Positions 59,346 through 64,000 of a DNA stretch of 64,000 bases are shown in pieces. The stretch spans positions 312,868,565 to 312,932,564 of the forward strand of contig NC_133648.1 in NCBI RefSeq assembly GCF_009905375.1, written 5' to 3'. The translations under genes were made by a program, and so were the position numbers. This DNA is from Apium graveolens (lineage: Eukaryota; Streptophyta; Magnoliopsida; Apiales; Apiaceae). Positions within the stretch are counted from its first letter, which is position 1. Each line of letters begins with the position of its first letter. Below the pieces are notes generated by a model. The model was given only the letters and a program-made list of their open reading frames with translations. It was not told where the DNA came from and did no database searches.

Positions 59346-61279
59346 CGATTATTTACTAATTATTATTCTTTATTTTATTAAAGAATAATGTGTCGATAAT
59401 CAAACTCACTTTTGATTATTCAAATAAAGATCCTACTTTCGTATAAGTATATCTTTAGTTATTTAATATTCATTTCAATTATGAGTTTTAAAACTCCTAC
59501 CTCGATTATTTTTATAAGGATCACCCTTATGGGAATATTATTTAAATAATAATATTCAGATATTTTCTAATACATCGAGACTGATTTATTTTACTAAATA
59601 AGCATTACTCCAAACATTCATAAAAATGTTTTCGAGTCTTCAAAATGATTTTTAAAGGTTAGGGCGGATCCCAAAACTCATTTTTTTTATATTTAAGATC
59701 TTCCTTTCAAAGGGGATGTAAATACTCGCTCAAAACCTGAGGGATCCAGCTCTGTGGTGTATTTTATATTCGCAACAAGGTTGTTGTTTTGATAAAAGAG
59801 TTTTTGATTACTTACCCAACACTCGGGAAGTAATATTCTTGAAACAAGTTAATCCATTAACAGGCACCGCCTATGAAATATCGGTGAGTTTTCCTTTCCA
59901 ACTAGATACGACTTCTTGGTGGAGCCGTATCAACAAGTTTCTACTTGGGGAAAGGGGGGACAAGCTTTACGTTTCAGAGTCATGGATTTCATCTGAACTA
60001 GAAGTGGCGTAAGTGGTCGAGTGGCGCCGGCCCAGCCTTATTATATTGGCCCAAATGGCCTGGAAGTTCCGTTAAGATGGTCCATTCCTTAGGAGTCCAG
60101 TGTTCGGTTGACAAGTAAATCCGACAGGTTCTCCTCTACATATAGAAAATGGTGGGGTTGTACTACTACGACTGATCATCGTAAGTGGTCTTCCTGGCGC
60201 GGCAAACTCCCGTAATGAGTTCATCATCCAATTGGATATTTCTGCAACACTACCTAGAGCACTTCGATAGAAAGGCTACGGTTGGGCGATTGTTGAGTGT
60301 TGGCAGGGTCAAGTTTTCAAAATGATGTTTGCATCAAATGAAGTATCTCATAACTTCATTTTATTTTGATGATATTTTAAAGATTTAATCTATTCAAATC
60401 TTGTCTTGTAGTCTCATCTATGTGATGAACTGTTGAAAGCTCATTATAACTTGAACGGTGGTAGTTCAAGCAGTATTTGGAAAAGATATAAGTATATTGG
60501 AGTATCTTGTAACTTCATCTTTTAAACTTATATCTAGTAAATGATTATCTTATGCATAACAAAGATTTTCAGAAAAACGTTGAGACAAGGTTAGATATAT
60601 GAGATCACCTTGCAACGATATTTTATACAGTTATAAACTGGAACTCTGTGTATATTATGCATGGAAGAGGACTTCCAAGATTTTGAAAAGTATATATGTA
60701 TATATACTGAATATTTTGCGACTTCATCGCATTAAGATATTAAACTTGGTTCATTTCTTTTGACCAAGACTTTCATGAGTACTATTAGAAGGCTCATATA
60801 TTGTTAATCATTATGCATATTATTTTGGTGGGCTTTCTGCTCACCCTTGCTTTCTTCTTTCATCACACAACAACAGATAGAAAAGATGAACATGACCAAG
60901 CTCCCGATTCGCAAGCGGTTAGAAAACATTCCGCAGTCTTCTAGAAGCGTGATGCCGCCGTAGCTGAGGTAGGAGCTACCAATAGGCTAGGTTTTCAACT
61001 ATTGATGAACCAGACTTATGTATAATATGAATTGTAATAATGGCAAGGAATATGTAAATTTATTCAGAACCCTTTTAAGGTGTAACGATTTATAATTGTG
61101 GAATATAAGGACTTGTGTTATTTTTGAGTGTTCATCTCTGAGACTATAACTTGTGGTGTGTGTGTTTATTGTGGGGTCACAGTACAGAGTAGTTTATTAT
61201 TTATTAAGATTGGGTGTTATTAAGGGAAATGGAACTCGTGACAACCCGGATCCCCGACCCCGGATTTGGGGGTGTTACA

Positions 61280-61626
61280 ATCCTAATGACTCTGTTGACA
61301 CTACTGGAACCAATGAGCCAACTACAGATGTTAGTGCTCTGCTCAACAAGCTTCCAGTGATCAAAGCAATTGTTGTGCTCAAGACAGCTGAAAAGAGCAA
61401 GTTGAAAAGAAAAATTGAAGAAGTGGTTGGGTACATCAGAAAGAAGAAAAAGACTCAGCTCCTTGTTATGGATGTTAGTCCACAAGAACCTAAGTGTCAA
61501 AGGGATTTAGCAACTGCAACACATCCAGTCACACAAGAACCATCATCTCAAAGGGAAGATACAGATAAAGAGGCTGCACAAATCATTGTTGATATTGCTC
61601 AGAGTGATCTTCTTATTGACTCTAAT
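61280..61626 (+). pseudogene. Sire-5 envelope-like gene, middle part
   Basis: Resumes after the Tek-2 LTR and reads NDSVDTTGTNEPTTDVSALL, then LNKLPVIKAIVVLKTAEKSK, a basic stretch KRKIEEVVGYIRKKKK and the repeat style DVSPQEPKCQRD, VTQEPSSQRED. This part is open throughout. It is cut after IDSN by the copia-type solo LTR. Confidence 0.83.
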
Positions 61627-63298
61627 TGTTGGTGAGACTGCGTAGCTGTATGAACAGTTACGTGATAACTCAACACGATAACAATACTAGAACAGGACAG
61701 GTTAATAATACTACGTCTACACAAGAAATCAGGAAGAATGAAGACAAGGCAAATACAAAAAATCAGAAGATTAGAAGAAAGCTTGAAGTCTGTTTACATG
61801 TCACTGAAAGAAGCTCATTAATATGATCATGCCTCAGTGAAGAATAAAGGTTAAAGACTTTCAGGGTTTCAGAATTGATGAAGATTTAGTGTATAAAGTG
61901 CTACCAGAAGATTTCAGTGTATTTGCATTGATTGAAGATAGACAATGTATGAAGCATAGGAATCTGAAGAATTGAAGACATGGTATAAACAGAGGTTAAA
62001 GAAGACAGCTGCAGTCTTGAAGTTATACTCACAGACAGGAGCTCATTTATATGTTCAAGCGTCGGTGAAGAATAGTGAATAAAGTGTTCAAGATTGTAGT
62101 AGCAATGAAGATGATGTTTAAAATACCAGAAAGGATTCCAGTGAAAGTACAGTTGTTTGTTGACGGTCAGTGTTAGAAGCAATGGATATTCAGCCAATCT
62201 GTATCAACTCAGAAACACAAGAAAAATTGAATTAGGTTCTCTCCATGCTAGTTGTTTGTGAACCAGACCAGTGCATCAAACATCAGTATAAAAGAAGGGA
62301 TTTTAAATTAAATTACAGAAGAAAGTGTTGATACAGTGAAGAATGGCAAAACAGAAGCAAAATATTCTAAGGCAAAAGACTCTTCGCTCTGGTCATTATA
62401 GAAGTGTAAGTATGTTCGCCATAGGGTTCCATTGGTCGCCATAGGGCTCCGGTGGTCGCCATCGGGCTCTAGTGGCCACCATAGGGCTCCAGTGGCTGCC
62501 ATAGGGCTCCAGTGGCCGCCATAGAGTTCCAGTGGTCACCATAGAGCTCCAGTGATTTCCATAGAGCTTAATTGGTCGCCATAGAGCTCAATTGGTCGCC
62601 ATAGAGGCACACGGATGATGGTCACCATAGAAAAAAAGCCAAAGGATACTCCAGTCGCTATAGAACACTTGGTTAATTTTTTAGTGAAATATACAGCAGC
62701 ATTTCAAGGATATTTGTGGACACAAAGCTGCCACCTGTTCAAATGAATTGAAAGTCTACACAGAGAAGCAGAATATATAACAATCAAAATTATTATTATT
62801 AAAAAGGTTTGTTCATCTTTTCTCTCACGAGAGGTGATGAAAACAAGAAACAAAGAGAATACAGAGAAGCTCAGCACATTGATATCTGTTTAACTTCTCA
62901 CCGGAGTAATGTTATAATGCCCGATTTAACTCTTGTATATTTATAAGGGCATTATAATCGTTACCCGATAATTAAATCATTAGACAAACAAAAGCTAGAT
63001 CATTGTATAGGATTTAATTTGTTGATCTTTGTAGAAGCTAGGAACTTTGTTGTTCTTAGATTGTAGCCGGTTAATTTATTTACCGGAGTGTAGCAACACC
63101 CCTCGCGGATTTATATATGAATATATACTTCCCCGAATATCTTGTGTTCCTCATTTTATATTCCCAAACACTATTCTCCTCAAGAACACGGAACCACTAA
63201 CCGAGCACTAAATCTAAATCTGCTAAAGATTCGAAAGAATTTTTAATTTAGTGATTATCATATTTAACCCCCATTCTATGATAATTTGGGACCTAACA
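61627..63298 (+). mobile_element. Copia-type solo LTR in Sire-5
   Basis: 1672 bp from TGTTGGTGAGAC to GACCTAACA, with the C-run (AACCCCCATTC) before the end as in Sirevirus LTRs. There is no gene inside. The downstream gene continues on both sides (IDSN, then DQLPMEKK). The target repeat is not clean: CTAAT on the left, CTGAC on the right. A possible TATA (AGTATAAAAGAAGG) is at about 62284. It holds a 20-bp minisatellite. Confidence 0.8.
62416..62615. repeat. 20-bp minisatellite, about ten copies
   Basis: Unit TCGCCATAGGGCTCCAGTGG; starts at 62416, 62436, 62456, 62476, 62496, 62516, 62536, 62556, 62576 and 62596, exactly 20 bases apart, with drift from GGGC to GAGC toward the right. Unusually GC-rich for this window. 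Confidence 0.96.
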
Positions 63299-64000
63299 CT
63301 GACCAACTACCAATGGAAAAGAAGGCTCATCAGGAGGTATTGTCAAAGGTGGATGCAATTATCAATGATCCTATTTTTTGAGAAGAGCACACAAGAACCT
63401 TCACCAACACTTGTTGAAGCAGCTCACATTTCTCAGACCCCACAAGAACCATTAGTTCAAAGTACTGATGTTGGTCTCTCACCTCCTCTTGACAAGTCAA
63501 ATCCCAATGTTACATCAGATTCTACTGAGCTTCATCCTTCAACTGCAACAGCTACCATTGATGATCCTCTACTGATTGCTAGTTTACAAAAGCATCCTGA
63601 TGTGTTGTTTGTTCCTCCAATATCATCACTTCCACTTGAGGACTCACCTTCAGGTATTGCTAATTCTCTTATATAGTTCTCATGTTTGTATGATTATAAA
63701 TAGTCTCTTCTGTGATGTTACCTCTATTTATATGACAATCATACTACTCTTCTCAGCCATCTCTTATTTCTTTGCTAAATGTGTGACTGAGCCTTTATGT
63801 GAGACTGTGTGAAAATACCATGTGAGAAAATTAAATTTTTGAGTGACAGTCTCCTGTACTGGCAAAAGGAGAGGTAGCTTTGAGACAAGAATCTTATAAG
63901 TTTTTTTCTCTTTTACTTATAAAGTTTCTTCTGTAAGAACCATATTACTCTTAAAAGTAATATAATGTGTGAGAAGTGATGAGATCACTTGAAAAGAAAA
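63299..64000 (+). pseudogene. Sire-5 envelope-like gene, continuing past the right edge
   Basis: Reads DQLPMEKKAHQEVLSKVDAI, then after a stop and frame change TQEPSPTLVEAAHISQ, PQEPLVQSTDVGLSPP and TIDDPLLIASLQKHPDVLF. It is Ser/Thr/Pro-rich with the TQEP/PQEP repeat style of the Sire-3 copy. From 63660 on only AT-rich, stop-rich sequence is seen, equivalent to 49830-50540 in Sire-3. Confidence 0.78.

Larger units (their letters stand above)
57056..61279 (+). mobile_element. Solo LTR of the Tek-2 family in Sire-5
   Basis: 4224 bp from TGTAATAACCCC to GGGGGTGTTACA, in inverted orientation to the copy at 21741-26223. Flanks are ATCCA (57051-57055) and ATCCT (61280-61284), one mismatch. The gene text continues on both sides, so this is a solo LTR. 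The two copies are collinear but clearly diverged, with different array lengths. A conserved stretch near the 3' end reads GGTGGGCTTTCTGCTCACCC (60828-60847). Confidence 0.92.
51095..64000 (+). mobile_element. Sire-5: Sirevirus, RT and RNase H deleted, runs off right edge
   Basis: 5' LTR, PBS, gag, protease-integrase and downstream gene in order. It sits in the downstream gene of Sire-3, but its right end and second target repeat are outside the window. It hosts two solo LTRs (57056-61279 and 61627-63298). It is closest to Sire-3. Its gag has no frameshift at all, only stops. Confidence 0.88.

Noticed and set aside
62308..62502. Minus-strand frame rich in Trp and Pro
   Set aside because: It is made by the 20-bp minisatellite read in a chance open frame.
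61627..63298. Perfect target duplication for the copia solo LTR
   Set aside because: Left CTAAT and right CTGAC do not match well. The solo LTR call rests on its ends and on the resumed gene text only.

Overview
The window is plant nuclear DNA, almost certainly from a flowering plant with a large, repeat-rich genome. A eudicot, possibly Apiaceae, is a guess I cannot prove from sequence alone. I find no host gene, tRNA, rRNA or CRISPR. Essentially every base belongs to an LTR retrotransposon, and the elements sit inside one another. Two classes are present: Ty1/copia elements of the Sirevirus (SIRE/Maximus) lineage, and Ty3/gypsy chromoviruses of the Tekay/Del type with very long LTRs (3.4-4.5 kb). 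All genes are pseudogenes.

Names used here. Sire-1 is a minus-strand element whose right LTR ends at 841. Sire-2 is a plus-strand element at 842-~12895. Sire-3 is the plus-strand host element, seen at 12896-17078 and again at 47993-~51094. Sire-4 is plus strand and complete (17079-47987, TSD CTAGT). Sire-5 is plus strand, from ~51095 past the right edge. Tek-1 is minus strand and complete (17214-34439, TSD CTGGA). There are four solo LTRs: Tek-1 family at 991-4419 (TSD CCTGA), Tek-2 family at 21741-26223 (TSD TCCAG), Tek-2 family at 57056-61279 (TSD ATCCA/ATCCT), and a copia-type solo LTR at 61627-63298.

Order of insertion: Sire-3 was probably entered by Sire-2 (in gag) and certainly by Sire-4 (in the envelope-like gene); Sire-5 also sits in that gene. 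Tek-1 landed in the 5' LTR of Sire-4, and a Tek-2 element then landed in the integrase of Tek-1 and shrank to a solo LTR. That is four layers. In sampled stretches the Tek-1 LTR pair differs less than the Sire-4 LTR pair, which fits this order.

Gene plan of the Sireviruses: gag (UBN2-type domain, up to three zinc knuckles, coiled coil), then pol in another frame (protease DSG, integrase, acidic linker, RT, RNase H), then a spacer full of short repeated motifs, then a very long downstream gene usually called envelope-like, then PPT and LTR. Only Sire-4 keeps a recognisable RT. Sire-2, Sire-3 and Sire-5 have each lost it through different deletions, yet all keep the downstream gene. At the gag-pol boundary of all four elements a 34-43 nt GT...AG-like box sits so that its removal would join the two frames. 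Each Sirevirus family also carries its own short dispersed motif. These three observations, and the conserved core of the downstream gene, are the most interesting content.
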